Source: Bordetella genomosp. 5
GTDB lineage: Bacteria; Pseudomonadota; Gammaproteobacteria; Burkholderiales; Burkholderiaceae_B
NCBI RefSeq assembly: GCF_002261475.1
Contig: NZ_NEVN01000004.1
Location: 372,001-436,000, forward strand
DNA: 64,000 nt
Reading direction: 5' to 3'
Shown here in pieces: positions 44,460 through 53,627 of this stretch. A program made the position numbers and the translations under genes. Positions within the stretch are counted from its first letter, which is position 1; the number at the start of each line of letters is the position of its first letter. Below the pieces are notes generated by a model. The model searched no databases, was not told the DNA's origin, and saw only the letters and a program-made list of their open reading frames with translations.

Positions 44460-46010
44460 ATGCCCAGGATGCAGACTGTTCTAGGCGGCGCTGTCGTTGC
44501 CGCCGCCGCTTTTTCATCGCACGCCGCACCCTTCAAGATCGAAGAGGCGACGATAGAGGGCGTCCATCGAGCCTTCAGCGCGAAGACGTTGACGTGCGAG
44601 AAGCTCGTCCAGGGCTACCTGGCACGCATCGAGGCGTACAACCTGCAAGGGCCCGCGCTGCGCGCCATCATCAGCGTCAACGCCAAGGCGCTCGACGAGG
44701 CGCGGCAGATGGATCGTCAGTTCGCGGCGAATCCCAAAGCCGTCGGCAGCCTGCACTGCGTGCCCATCGTCCTGAAAGACAACTTCGACACCGCGGACAT
44801 GCCCACCTCCAGCGGGAATGTGGCGATGAAAGACTCGCGGCCCCAACGTGATGCATTTACGGTGGCGAAGATGCGCCAAGCTGGTGCGCTGATCCTGGCC
44901 AAGTCGAATCTGCAAGAGTTCGCGCGTGGCGGCGTATCCGTGAGCAGCCTGGGTGGTCAGGTGCTGAACCCTTATGACCTCGGCCGCAATCCGGGGGGCT
45001 CGAGTGGCGGCACGGGCGCGGCGTTGGCAGCAAACATGGCGCTGGTCGGCACGGGCAGCGATACGGGGCAGTCGATCCGTTCGCCGGCCTCGGCCAACAG
45101 CCTGGTCGGAGTTAGGCCCACGCGGGGTTTGGTCAGCCGCGGCGGCGTCATGCCCAACAGCTACACCCAGGATGAGATCGGACCGATCGCACGCACCGTC
45201 GGCGACGCCGCGCGGCTGCTAGACGTGATGGTGGGGTTCGACGCGAATGACCCGATCACGGCGCTGGGCGTGGACCAGCATCCGCGCTCGTATGTCGAGG
45301 CCCTCGATACGAAGGCGCTAAAGGGTGCGAGGATCGGACTGCTGACCACGCTGATGGGCAAGGAAGAGCGCCACGCCGACGTCAACAAGGCGATCAAGTC
45401 GGCCGCCGCGGCGATGCAGAAGCAGGGCGCGGCCGTTGTCGAATTCGACATGAAGGATCTTCGCGCGTTGACGAGCGAGGTCGCGACCGATTCGTTCGAA
45501 GCCAAGGCCGCTTTCGACAGCTACTTCGCCACCTTGCCCGCGAACGCGCCGATCACGTCGTTCGCCCGGCTGATCGAAACCAAAAGCGCTTCCCCTGCAA
45601 TCCAGGCGACGCTGGAGAAGGAGTTCGCAATCGAGGCGGGCATGCAGAGCGACGCGTACAAGACGCGCATGCTGAACCGCGAGAAGCTCAAGATTGCCTT
45701 GCTGGCGAAGATGGCCGAACTGGACCTGGATGCGATCATGTATCCGATGCAGAGCATCCTGGTCACGGAGGCCGGTCGTCAGGATCAACCCGAGCGCAAC
45801 GGCGTGCTGTCCAACGGCACGGGTATGCCGGCGGTCACGTTCCAGGCCGGCTTCTCGTCGCCGACCGATCGCGCACCGCTCGGCGTGCCGATCGGCGGCG
45901 AGCTGCTCGGGCGGGACTTTTCGGAAGGCAAGCTGCTCGGGTACGCCTACGCCCTCGAGCAGGCGACATCGGTGCGCAAACCGCCGCAAAGCACGCCGCC
46001 GCTGAAGTAG
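44460..46010 (+). CDS. Exported amidase (amidase-signature family)
   Basis: 516 aa. Signal peptide in residues 1-22 (VLGGAVVAAAAFSSHAA). Ser-cisSer-Lys triad: Lys106 in VPIVLKDNFD, Ser181 in NPGGSSGGTG and nucleophile Ser205 in TGSDTGQSIRSPAS, with the 24-residue Ser-Ser spacing usual for the family. The C-terminal MYPMQS...NGVLSNGTGMPAVTFQAGF is also typical. It would hydrolyse an amide in the periplasm; substrate unknown. Divergent from the ThDP operon with 267 bases between, and preceded by an AGGAG site. Confidence 0.9.
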   Translation: MPRMQTVLGGAVVAAAAFSSHAAPFKIEEATIEGVHRAFSAKTLTCEKLVQGYLARIEAYNLQGPALRAIISVNAKALDEARQMDRQFAANPKAVGSLHCVPIVLKDNFDTADMPTSSGNVAMKDSRPQRDAFTVAKMRQAGALILAKSNLQEFARGGVSVSSLGGQVLNPYDLGRNPGGSSGGTGAALAANMALVGTGSDTGQSIRSPASANSLVGVRPTRGLVSRGGVMPNSYTQDEIGPIARTVGDAARLLDVMVGFDANDPITALGVDQHPRSYVEALDTKALKGARIGLLTTLMGKEERHADVNKAIKSAAAAMQKQGAAVVEFDMKDLRALTSEVATDSFEAKAAFDSYFATLPANAPITSFARLIETKSASPAIQATLEKEFAIEAGMQSDAYKTRMLNREKLKIALLAKMAELDLDAIMYPMQSILVTEAGRQDQPERNGVLSNGTGMPAVTFQAGFSSPTDRAPLGVPIGGELLGRDFSEGKLLGYAYALEQATSVRKPPQSTPPLK

Positions 46011-46026
46011 GTTGATGGTGTCTGAC

Positions 46027-46299
46027 TACCTTTTTTTAAGGTGTCAGACTGCATTTTTGCGGGCGCTCGACTGAGCGCCCGCTCTACCATCACACCCCGA
46101 TCACACCCGCATCACCACGCATATTCCATCGTGGCGTACATGGTCCTGCCCTGGCCGTACTGGTACCTTTTTTAAGGTGTCAGACTGCATTTTTGCGGGC
46201 GCTCGACTGAGCGCCCGCTTTACCATCACACCCCGATCACACCCGCATCACCACGCATATTCCATCGTGGCGTACATGGTCCGACCCTGGCCGTACTGG
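46027..46299. repeat. Tandem duplication of the TonB-receptor 3' end (2 x about 137 bp)
   Basis: Copy 1 is 46027-46163, copy 2 46164-46299; they differ by one T in a T-run and a few substitutions. Each unit holds AAGGTGTCAGAC, a perfect hairpin GCGGGCGCTC-GACT-GAGCGCCCGC, the receptor's stop region and its last 17 codons. Copy 2 overlaps the functional gene end (46248 onwards), so copy 1 is an orphan 3' fragment. TGTCTGACTACC just before copy 1 pairs with GGTGTCAGAC. Confidence 0.9.
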
Positions 46300-48665
46300 C
46301 ATCCCATCATGCTGTAGCAAGACGCCACGTACTTCTTGTCGAACAGGTTCGACGCATTCAGCGAGAGCGCGAGTCCGCGTCCCGGCGTGAATTCATAGCG
46401 CACCATGGCGTCCATGACCGTGTACGACGACACCTTGAAAGAGTTCTCGCGGTCGCCGTAGCTGTCGCCGACATATCGCACGCCGCCACCGACGCGCAGT
46501 CCGGCCAACGGTCCCGAGGCCGGCAGGCGGTAATCGACCCACACCGACGCCATGTGCTCGGGCACGCGGATGGGCCGGTTGCCCTGAATCTCAGGCTCGG
46601 TGGAGCGCTTCACCTTGACGTCGTTCCACGTGTAGCTCGCCAGCAGATCCACGTTGCGCGTCAGGCCGACCTTGGCCTCCAGCTCCACGCCGCGCGAGCG
46701 TGTCTGGCCTTCCTGAATGTTGAACCCCGGATTCGCCGGATCGGGCGTGCTGACGTTGCGTTTGGTCAGGTCGAACAGCGCCAGCGTGTACATCGCGTTG
46801 GACTGCGGCGGCTCGTACTTCACACCGATCTCGTACTGCCGGCCCATTTCCGGTTTGAAGACGCGGTTATCGAACGTGCGGCCCGTGGCCGGCAGGAACG
46901 ATTCGGAGTAGCTGATGTAAGGGGCCAGGCCGCTATCGCTCAGATAGACCAGCCCCGCGCGCCCGGTGAACTTCTCGTCGTTCTGCACCGGTGCCGAGGC
47001 CCAGGTGGCGGAATTTTCGTTGCGCACCCAGTCATAACGGCCGCCCAGCAACAGCACCCATTTCTTGTCGAACTTCAGCTGGTCCTGCAGGTAGAGGCCG
47101 GTCTGCTGTACCGTCTGGCGGTAGTCGCTGCCCGGAAACATCATCATGTCGGTATTGCCGTAAACCGGGCGGAACAGGTCCAGCGGCGCCGCCATGCCCA
47201 GCTGCTGCCATTGCGAGTACTGGATGCGGCTGTAGTCCAGGCCGGTCAGCAGCGTGTGATCGATCGGGCCCGTGCTGAACTTCGATTGCAGCTGGTTATC
47301 CATGGCCAGCACGTCGCCACTGCCGCGCCGCGAGTCCGCGAAACGGTTGGCCACCCGCTGGTCCGCATCCGCCCAACCGAGCAGGAACAACTCATCGCTG
47401 CTGTGGCGCACATGCGAGTAGCGCAGGTTCTGCCGCACGGTGATGGTGTCGTTGAACTTGTGCTCGAACAGATAGCCGATCGAGGTCTTCTCGTTGACCG
47501 AACGGTCGAAGTCCGGCTCGCCGATATAGCGATGCCGCGGGATGGTGCCATTCGGGTTGCTCAGCACCGTGCCCTGGGCGGGCAGGGCATTGGCGAAGTT
47601 GCCGGTCTGTTTCTGGTACTCGGTCAGCACCGTGAACTCGGTCGCCGCGCTGGGCCGCCAGGTGAACGTGGGCGCAACGAACGTGCGCTCGTTGTGGATC
47701 TTGTCGACCTGCACGTCATTGCTGCGCACCAGCCCGGTCAGACGGTACGACCAGACCCCTTCGGCGTCGAGCGGCGCGCCGATGTCGAACGCCGCATGCG
47801 AATAGCCGTTGCTGCCGCCTTGCACCTGCACCTGATACAAGGGCGTGCGCGGCGCACGCTTGGTCACGAGGTTGATCTGTCCGCCGGGATCCGACGCACC
47901 GTAGAGCACCGAGCTGGCGCCCCGCAGCACTTCGATTCGTTCCAGTCCGTACGGCTCCGGCGCGTCCCATCCCAGATAGTCGCTCGGAAAACCGCGTAAT
48001 CCGTCGCGCAACAATCGGCCGGTGCCCTGTTGGAAGCCCCGGATGATGAGTTGGTCGGCGATGATCTGGCCGCCGGCCACTTCGCTGGTCACGCCCGGCG
48101 TGTAGCGCAAGGCTTGCGTGACAGTCTTGGGTTGCTGGGCTTCGATCTGCTCGGCCGTGATCACCGACACCGACGCCGGCACCTCGATCAACGGCGTGTC
48201 GGTTTTGGTCGCCGTCGCGCTGCGATAGGCGATATAGCCATCCGCCGGGCCATAGGCCGTCGATGCGCCGCCTTCGACCAGCACCGGCGCCAGCTGCGTG
48301 GTGCTGTCCGAGCCCCGGGGCAGTGGCCGGATCGTCACCACGTTGCCGGAGATGTCATGGGTGAAGCCGCTGCCGGCGAGCATCTCGTTCAGCGCGCGCG
48401 AGGCGGGCATCTGCCCCTGCACCCCGCTGGCGCGGGCTGCGCGAATCAGCGCGCCGTCGACCGTCACCTGATAGCCCGACTGCGCACCGAAGATCACCAG
48501 GGCGTCGGCGAGCGGTTGCGCCGGGATGTTGAACGAGACCCCCTGCGCGGCGCGCGGCTGCGCTATTGCCTGGCCGGGCACGCCGATGGTCAGCCCGGCG
48601 ATGGCGATGGTGCTCGTTGCGACGCCATACGCCAGGCGCATCCCCACTTTTTTCTTCATTTTCAT
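46248..48665 (-). CDS. TonB-dependent siderophore receptor with STN domain
   Basis: 805-aa FecA/FpvA-type outer-membrane receptor. Signal peptide to about residue 36; STN (secretin/TonB N-terminal) signalling domain at about 43-113 (VSFNIPAQPLADALVIFGAQSGYQV ... MPASRALNEMLAGSGF); plug at about 145-255 with LIRGFQ, GLERIEVLRGASSVLYG and GGQINLVTKR; 22-strand barrel ending in the Phe/Trp-type terminal strand ATMEYAW. The STN domain means it transmits ligand occupancy to the FecR/FecI pair just upstream. It transports a ferric siderophore of unknown type. Confidence 0.95.
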   Translation of the reverse strand: MKMKKKVGMRLAYGVATSTIAIAGLTIGVPGQAIAQPRAAQGVSFNIPAQPLADALVIFGAQSGYQVTVDGALIRAARASGVQGQMPASRALNEMLAGSGFTHDISGNVVTIRPLPRGSDSTTQLAPVLVEGGASTAYGPADGYIAYRSATATKTDTPLIEVPASVSVITAEQIEAQQPKTVTQALRYTPGVTSEVAGGQIIADQLIIRGFQQGTGRLLRDGLRGFPSDYLGWDAPEPYGLERIEVLRGASSVLYGASDPGGQINLVTKRAPRTPLYQVQVQGGSNGYSHAAFDIGAPLDAEGVWSYRLTGLVRSNDVQVDKIHNERTFVAPTFTWRPSAATEFTVLTEYQKQTGNFANALPAQGTVLSNPNGTIPRHRYIGEPDFDRSVNEKTSIGYLFEHKFNDTITVRQNLRYSHVRHSSDELFLLGWADADQRVANRFADSRRGSGDVLAMDNQLQSKFSTGPIDHTLLTGLDYSRIQYSQWQQLGMAAPLDLFRPVYGNTDMMMFPGSDYRQTVQQTGLYLQDQLKFDKKWVLLLGGRYDWVRNENSATWASAPVQNDEKFTGRAGLVYLSDSGLAPYISYSESFLPATGRTFDNRVFKPEMGRQYEIGVKYEPPQSNAMYTLALFDLTKRNVSTPDPANPGFNIQEGQTRSRGVELEAKVGLTRNVDLLASYTWNDVKVKRSTEPEIQGNRPIRVPEHMASVWVDYRLPASGPLAGLRVGGGVRYVGDSYGDRENSFKVSSYTVMDAMVRYEFTPGRGLALSLNASNLFDKKYVASCYSMMGCQYGQGRTMYATMEYAW

Positions 48666-48756
48666 TGACTCCGATTGTGCGAAATCCCGCGGCTCGGATC
48701 AGGTGTTCCGAGCGGGGTCTATCCACACAACGAAGCAGCGCACGGTTTTTTCGGTA

Positions 48757-48780
48757 TTTCCCTACGATGCGTAGGGGAAA
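48757..48780. promoter_or_regulatory. Stem-loop between fecR and the receptor gene
   Basis: TTTCCCTACG-ATG-CGTAGGGGAAA forms a 10-bp stem with one bulge in the 119-base gap upstream of the receptor gene. It could attenuate read-through from fecIR or overlap the FecI-dependent promoter; no T-run on either side supports a simple terminator. Confidence 0.45.
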
Positions 48781-48784
48781 GGGC

Positions 48785-49795
48785 TCAGGAGGCCTGGCCG
48801 TCCAGCGACACAATCAGCAGCCACGGGGTGACCTGACGTACCCGGCCACCGTGCGGCCGCACGATCAGCTCGGCCGCGGCGGCCGCGTCGCGAGTGTCGA
48901 AGATGCCGGTCACGCTCAGATCCTGCGGCGCGTCGCCCAGCAGCACGATCCGGCCGGCATAGCGCCGGCCCAGATCCTCGATGACGTCGGGCAACGGACG
49001 GTCGACGGCCACCAGCCGCGTGCCCGACCAGCTCCCCACGACATCCGGCGAGACATCGCCCCGGACGGCACCGCCTTTCGCCGACATGCGCACCCACTGG
49101 CCGCCGGTCAGCACCTCGGCCGGGGCAGGAGGCGAGGTGTATTCGACCTGCACGCGGCCGTGCTTGACCGCGACATCGGTGTCGCGCTCGCCGATCCGCA
49201 CATTGAAGCCGGTGCCCAGGACTCGCACCTGTGTGCCATTGGCCTCGACCTTGAACGGGCGGGCAGGGTCGGGGCTGACCTCGAAGAACGCTTCTCCCGC
49301 ATACAGCGTGACCTCCCGTCCGGCGGCGGAAACGTTGGCGCGAAATGCGCTGCCGGGCGCCAGACGCACCAGGCTGCCGTCCTCCAGACGAATCTCCGCC
49401 TGGCTCTTGGAGTCGGTGATGACATCGGCCTGGGCCTGCAGCCAGACGATCGGCGCCACCCACCAGGCCAGGGCCGCCAGACAGACGCCGGCGGCGATGT
49501 GCCGCACGCGCGGCCGCGTCGGCGTGCGAGGTGGAGCGGGCGCAACGGATGCGGACACGGGCGTGGGCTGGGGCGCGGAATGTGGCACGGAGCTGGCCGC
49601 GTGCGATTGGCGGATCAGGCCGTCGACGTGAGCCGTTTGCCGCCAGGCGCCATCGTGCAGCGGGTCGGCCATGCGCCACGCCTCGAAGCGCGCGCGCAGA
49701 TCGGGATCGTCGGGGTCGTCGTCGAGCAGGATGCTCCAATCCACCGCGGCGCGCAGCGCGGCATCCCAGGCGGCGTCGTGATCTTCGTGCTTCAC
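48785..49795 (-). CDS. fecR: FecR-family anti-sigma / signal-transfer protein
   Basis: 336 aa. N-terminal cytoplasmic anti-sigma domain with WSILLDDDPDDPDLRARFEAW and ADPLHDGAW, one transmembrane helix (HIAAGVCLAALAWWVAPIVW, about residues 88-107), periplasmic FecR domain (EIRLEDGSLVRLAPGSAFRANV, GEAFFEVSPDPARPFKV, GTGFNVRI) and a C-terminal domain that meets the receptor's STN domain. The GTG at 49795 overlaps the fecI TGA (GTGA) and is the probable start. Confidence 0.92.
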   Translation of the reverse strand: MKHEDHDAAWDAALRAAVDWSILLDDDPDDPDLRARFEAWRMADPLHDGAWRQTAHVDGLIRQSHAASSVPHSAPQPTPVSASVAPAPPRTPTRPRVRHIAAGVCLAALAWWVAPIVWLQAQADVITDSKSQAEIRLEDGSLVRLAPGSAFRANVSAAGREVTLYAGEAFFEVSPDPARPFKVEANGTQVRVLGTGFNVRIGERDTDVAVKHGRVQVEYTSPPAPAEVLTGGQWVRMSAKGGAVRGDVSPDVVGSWSGTRLVAVDRPLPDVIEDLGRRYAGRIVLLGDAPQDLSVTGIFDTRDAAAAAELIVRPHGGRVRQVTPWLLIVSLDGQAS

Positions 49796-50304
49796 AGGCG
49801 GCGCGACAAACGTTGGATGCAATGCATCTTCGCTTCGGCGATCAGCTGATGCGTGAAGGTCACCGAGAGACCCAGTTGCTGGGCAATTTCTCGCAATTTC
49901 AGTCCGTCGACGGTGTGCAAAGTGAGGGCGAGGCGGGAACGCTCGGGCAATTCGTTGAGGCTTTCAAGGACCATGCTGAGGTCCTTGCGTGCCGAGACGG
50001 TCGCTTCCGGCGAGGGGGATTGGTCTTGAAGCGTGGCGGCCAGCTCGGTGGGATCGCTGTCGGTTTCGGCGCCATCGCGCTTGCGCGCGCGCAGCCAATC
50101 CAGCGCCAGATTGCGCACCGTGCGGTAGAAATACCCCAACGGCTCAGCCAGCGAGCGCCCTTGCTCGACCGCCTGCACGCGTTCCCAGGCGTCTTGCACG
50201 ATGTCTTCGGCGCAGGCGCGGTCCCGCACGAAACTGTCGGCGTAGCTTATCAGATCGCTCCGGTGCAGCTTGTAGAAGCGCACGGACTCAAGTTCGGAAC
50301 TCAC
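49792..50304 (-). CDS. fecI: FecI-family ECF sigma factor
   Basis: 170 aa from the GTG at 50304. Region 2 (FVRDRACAEDIVQDAWERV, LGYFYRTVRNLALDWLR) and region 4 (LNELPERSRLALTLHTVDGLKLREIAQQLGLSVTFTHQLIAEAKMHC) are clear. It directs transcription of the receptor gene after a signal from FecR. A Fur-type box lies 47 bases upstream, so expression should rise in iron starvation. Confidence 0.92.
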   Translation of the reverse strand: MSSELESVRFYKLHRSDLISYADSFVRDRACAEDIVQDAWERVQAVEQGRSLAEPLGYFYRTVRNLALDWLRARKRDGAETDSDPTELAATLQDQSPSPEATVSARKDLSMVLESLNELPERSRLALTLHTVDGLKLREIAQQLGLSVTFTHQLIAEAKMHCIQRLSRRL

Positions 50305-50341
50305 GTGACGGAAGCGGTCGGAAGGCCAACAGGCGGGAAGG

Positions 50342-51967
50342 GTGGAAATTGTAAATGACAATGATTTCAATTTCCATGGGCGCGTGGGTGCACGGCTCCT
50401 TCGGCAGGTAAAAGCGAATGCCAATCTGCCCAATATTGTCTTTGTGCTCCTTTTTCAACCAAGTATCGTTGAAGCGGCTCTTAAGGACATAGCTGGTGGC
50501 GATGGCCGCGCTTTCCTTGAGAAGATTGTGCAGACGAATTTCGACTTGCCAGCAGTTCCAGTGTCCACCGTTCACCGACTGTTCGGCGAGACTCTCGGAG
50601 TTTTAGCTGGCGCTCATGCGACGGAGCAGAACGGTTTTTCCGAGACTCGATGGGGAAACGTCTTCATAGGGTCCATCCAACCACTATTGAGCAACATGAG
50701 GGACGCGCGGCGGCTTCTGTCGTCCATATCGGTTCACCTGCCAATGCATATGGCCGACGATGTATTCGAAGTCAACCTCGTGGATTTCTTGCTTCTGGAG
50801 GCGATTCGGGTCGCAGAACCGAACGTTCACGGCGCGCTATTCCGGGAAAGAGACTTAGTGCTTCAACTACGAGGGAGAATGGATGATCGTCAGCGAGATC
50901 AAACACGGGCCGCAGTGGAAAATCTGCTGGAGTCTGCTTCTTTGGCAAGGCGAGAAGCCACCCGGGATGCTCTTGTAGAGCTGTTTCCTCAACTGGCCAG
51001 GTTCTTTGGCGGAGTGAGCTACGGGGCGGATTTTCACGCGATGTGGCTCGCAGAGAAGCGCGTGTGCTCGCCCCGCTACTTTGCTCGCTACTTCGAACTA
51101 CAGACGGCCGCTGGCGAGGTGTCAGAGCGACGGTTCGTCTTGTTTCTTGAAAGTACGGAGTCAGATGAGCGACTCGCTCAGGTCATAGAGGGGCTTGAGC
51201 GTGATGACTTGCTGAGTTCGCTAGTCAAGCGCCTTGATGAGTCCGTTGATCGCTTGCCGATCGAGAACGCGGCTGTTCTGCTTCCCGCGATGTTCTCCCT
51301 CGCACAAAAATTTGCAGGGCAGCCCGTTGGAGACGCGTTCAGCTCACCTTGGATCTCGGCCTGGAGAGCAACGAATTGGTACTTAAAGCGCATTCCTCAA
51401 GAACAGCGGGCAGAGCGCGCGCTCGCTGCCCTGGAGCGCTCTGGGGCGTTGTCGGTAGGGGCCGTGCTGATTCATCTTAGTGATCCCGCGGATCTGCCGG
51501 AGGAGCGTCGTGCTGGTTTTGCCCCAGCCATGAATGCTGAGGGACTCGAGGGCATGAAGGCGGTATGGCTTCGGCTGATCACAGATCGCGCGGCGCGGGG
51601 CGAAGATCTCCTAAGCGATCTCGACCTTTTCTCGCATCTCTCTCGATGGGCGAAATTCGAGGGGTCTTTGGATGTACCAAAGGCATGGGTTGCTGAGAGA
51701 ATTCGGACTGATGCGGGGTTCGTGGCCGTCGTGTCGAGAATGGCCACGCGTGGGACATCGCATACCCATGGCGATAGAGTGTCCACCTCGCATATCCGAT
51801 TCAATCGTTCAACCGTTGAGGACTTCATAGGCATCGAGGCAGCCAATACTCGCATTCAATCAATTGATTTTGCCGCGTTTGCAGAGAATCAAATCGAGCT
51901 GGAAAAACTGAAGATATCCCTGGAGTCTTGGCTCGGGCTCCGTGAGCCGGACCCGTTCGATTTCTAG
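50342..51967 (+). pseudogene. 5'-truncated KAP-family P-loop NTPase
   Basis: The readable product begins with non-homologous residues that translate the fecI promoter and then, from about base 50390, matches the part of KAP NTPases that follows Walker B: LLRQVKANANLPNIVFVLLF, then FLEKIVQTNFDLP, RDARRLLSSISVHLP and EVNLVDFLLLEAIRV. Walker A and B and the KAP membrane insertion are absent, so ATPase activity is lost. KAP NTPases are common in defence and surface-signalling contexts. The rest of the frame (to DPFDF) is intact, indicating a fairly recent truncation. Codon use is AT-richer than the neighbours to the left. Confidence 0.75.
50351..50369 (-). promoter_or_regulatory. Fur box upstream of fecI
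   Basis: GTAAATGACAATGATTTCA matches the 19-bp Fur consensus GATAATGATAATCATTATC in 13 of 19 positions. It is 47 bases upstream of the fecI start. Iron-dependent repression of fecIR is expected. Confidence 0.75.
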
Positions 51968-52461
51968 TTGGGTATTTTCTCAATCTGGTGCCGGTGCGCG
52001 TCGAACGTGTCTAATTCAAGGGATTTGACGTGGCCGTTGCGTTGAGCGGGCCTAATGTGGCAAGGCAACCTCGCGTTAGCATTTAGGAGAGAATTCGAAT
52101 ATGCACCCCGCAAAGTATTTGAGGCATTGGTAGGAAAAGAACCATTCCAAGATTTGGCATACGTCGGCTGATGTTTCTTCACATATTGGACAGTGCAAAA
52201 CTGGGAAGAGGCGATTTGTGAATCGAAGCGGAACAGTCCGATATATTTGTCCGGAACGCGCCCAGGTTGGAACCCTGAATTTCTAAGTTTTCATGCGGAC
52301 GACTTGAGTGGATAAGGCACTATTGCGGAAACGGTCTTGGGTCGCATTGGCAACTAGACAGTGGGCATTGAGTTAGTCGCCCTTTTATACAATATTGAAG
52401 GCACGCGGTACAATAGTAGATTGTAGCAACAATCATCCACCTGCAAATTTCGCTAAAAATC
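51968..52461. other. Gap between the KAP remnant and the Nudix operon
   Basis: About 490 AT-richer bases. A 38-codon frame at 52055-52171 (starts MWQGNLALAFRREFEYAPRK, ends LAYVG) looks coding-like but matches nothing I know. Near the right end, TTGAGT (52375) and AATATT 17 bases later could form a sigma70-type promoter for the operon starting at 52462. Confidence 0.4.
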
Positions 52462-52986
52462 ATGCAATTATTGTGCCGCCGTTCTAATGGTGAACCGGAT
52501 TCGTATTATGAGTCGCTGCAACGGTCTGCCGTGCGATCAGGCCGCCTTTGTGTGGTCAATGCCATTATTTTGGACGATTGGGGACGAGTTCTAATACTCA
52601 GACGCGCACCGTGGAAGTCCTTCTTGCCATCGTGTTGGGATTTGCCGGGCGGTCATGTTGAGCCGGGTGAGACACTCGAGCAGGCGCTTCGACGAGAAGT
52701 ATTCGAAGAGGTGGGGCTCGAACTTGGCGCCATTGACACATTGACCGCGATCTGGGAGTGGCAGGTCAAACGAGCCCAACGCATACGCAAGGTGCGCCAG
52801 TTCGACTTCAGAGTAACCCTCTCTCGAACTGGTCAGGAAGTTTGCATGGCGCGAGACGACTTCGTAGAATATCGCTGGATTTCTAGCAGCGATCTACATA
52901 TTCTCAAAGAAAATCGGTCAGCCGACGACACTAATATGCTGGAGGTCATCGGCCATACAATGATGTTGCCTCGCGAGCAGTTATGA
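52462..52986 (+). CDS. Nudix hydrolase, first gene of island operon
   Basis: 174 aa. Complete Nudix box at residues 63-86: GGHVEPGE, then ALRREVFEEVGL (Gx5Ex7REVxEExGL), so pyrophosphohydrolase activity on a nucleoside-diphosphate-X compound is expected. It resembles the MutT/8-oxo-dGTP and dNTP-type group in size, with a 25-residue N-terminal extension. Its stop overlaps the next start (ATGA), so it is translationally coupled to the kinase-like gene. No clear ribosome site precedes ATG 52462. The substrate is not predictable. Confidence 0.88.
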   Translation: MQLLCRRSNGEPDSYYESLQRSAVRSGRLCVVNAIILDDWGRVLILRRAPWKSFLPSCWDLPGGHVEPGETLEQALRREVFEEVGLELGAIDTLTAIWEWQVKRAQRIRKVRQFDFRVTLSRTGQEVCMARDDFVEYRWISSSDLHILKENRSADDTNMLEVIGHTMMLPREQL

Positions 52987-53627
52987 GTTCCCAATTTTAT
53001 CTCAGCGTCGAAGGCGTCGATGCCGTCGGCAAGACGACACTCGTTCAGAAACTGCGCTCGGATTTGATAGGGCGCGGCGTGCGGGCCGCAATTAAGTCGG
53101 AGTTTCCAGCCTCGTCTAACATTTCCAACGAAATTGAGCAGGCGCTGCAACGTTCTCCCTTCATCAGCGAAGGCTTTTCGTCAGGCCCGGCCGCCGCGTT
53201 CTTTTTCATGCTATATGCCGAACTGGCAGCTATTGCGGACACGGCTGAAACTTGCGACGTGTTGGTCAGTGATCGGGGGCCTGAATCAGCGTGCATCTAT
53301 CAAGGATCGTCGCTCCACTCGAGGGGGTCTTTCGATGCAAATAAAGTGGTGTTGGCAGTGGAGAATTTGTATTCGAGTCTTGGGCTGCGGCTTCCTGATT
53401 GCACCTTACTGCTGACACTTTCGCCGCAAGAGCTTGCACATCGCCTTGAGATGCGGAACGGTCGCGCCCCAATGCCCGCCGAACTCGAATATCTATTATG
53501 GCTTCAGGATAAGTTCGTGGAGGTGGCGGCCCTCCGGCCACGCTTCGTGAGACTAAATGCAGGCGGCGAGGTAGAAGAAGTTCTCCAAGAGGCGTTGGAG
53601 ATTGTGCAGGCCAAAATAAATTTATGA
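52983..53627 (+). CDS. Thymidylate-kinase-like P-loop nucleotide kinase
   Basis: 214 aa, the usual Tmk length. P-loop GVDAVGKTT at residues 11-19, DR motif in VLVSDRGPESACIYQG (97-108; Tmk has DRYxxSxxAYQG) and a lid-like RNGRAPMP segment. The Tyr of the DRY motif is replaced by Gly, hinting at a changed nucleotide substrate. It is not the housekeeping Tmk by context. It overlaps the Nudix gene by four bases, and its TGA abuts the GTG of the patatin fusion gene. Confidence 0.85.
   Translation: MSSQFYLSVEGVDAVGKTTLVQKLRSDLIGRGVRAAIKSEFPASSNISNEIEQALQRSPFISEGFSSGPAAAFFFMLYAELAAIADTAETCDVLVSDRGPESACIYQGSSLHSRGSFDANKVVLAVENLYSSLGLRLPDCTLLLTLSPQELAHRLEMRNGRAPMPAELEYLLWLQDKFVEVAALRPRFVRLNAGGEVEEVLQEALEIVQAKINL

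Noticed and set aside
46027-46299. Insertion-sequence ends
   Set aside because: The repeated unit contains host gene codons, no transposase and no target duplication, so it is a tandem duplication.
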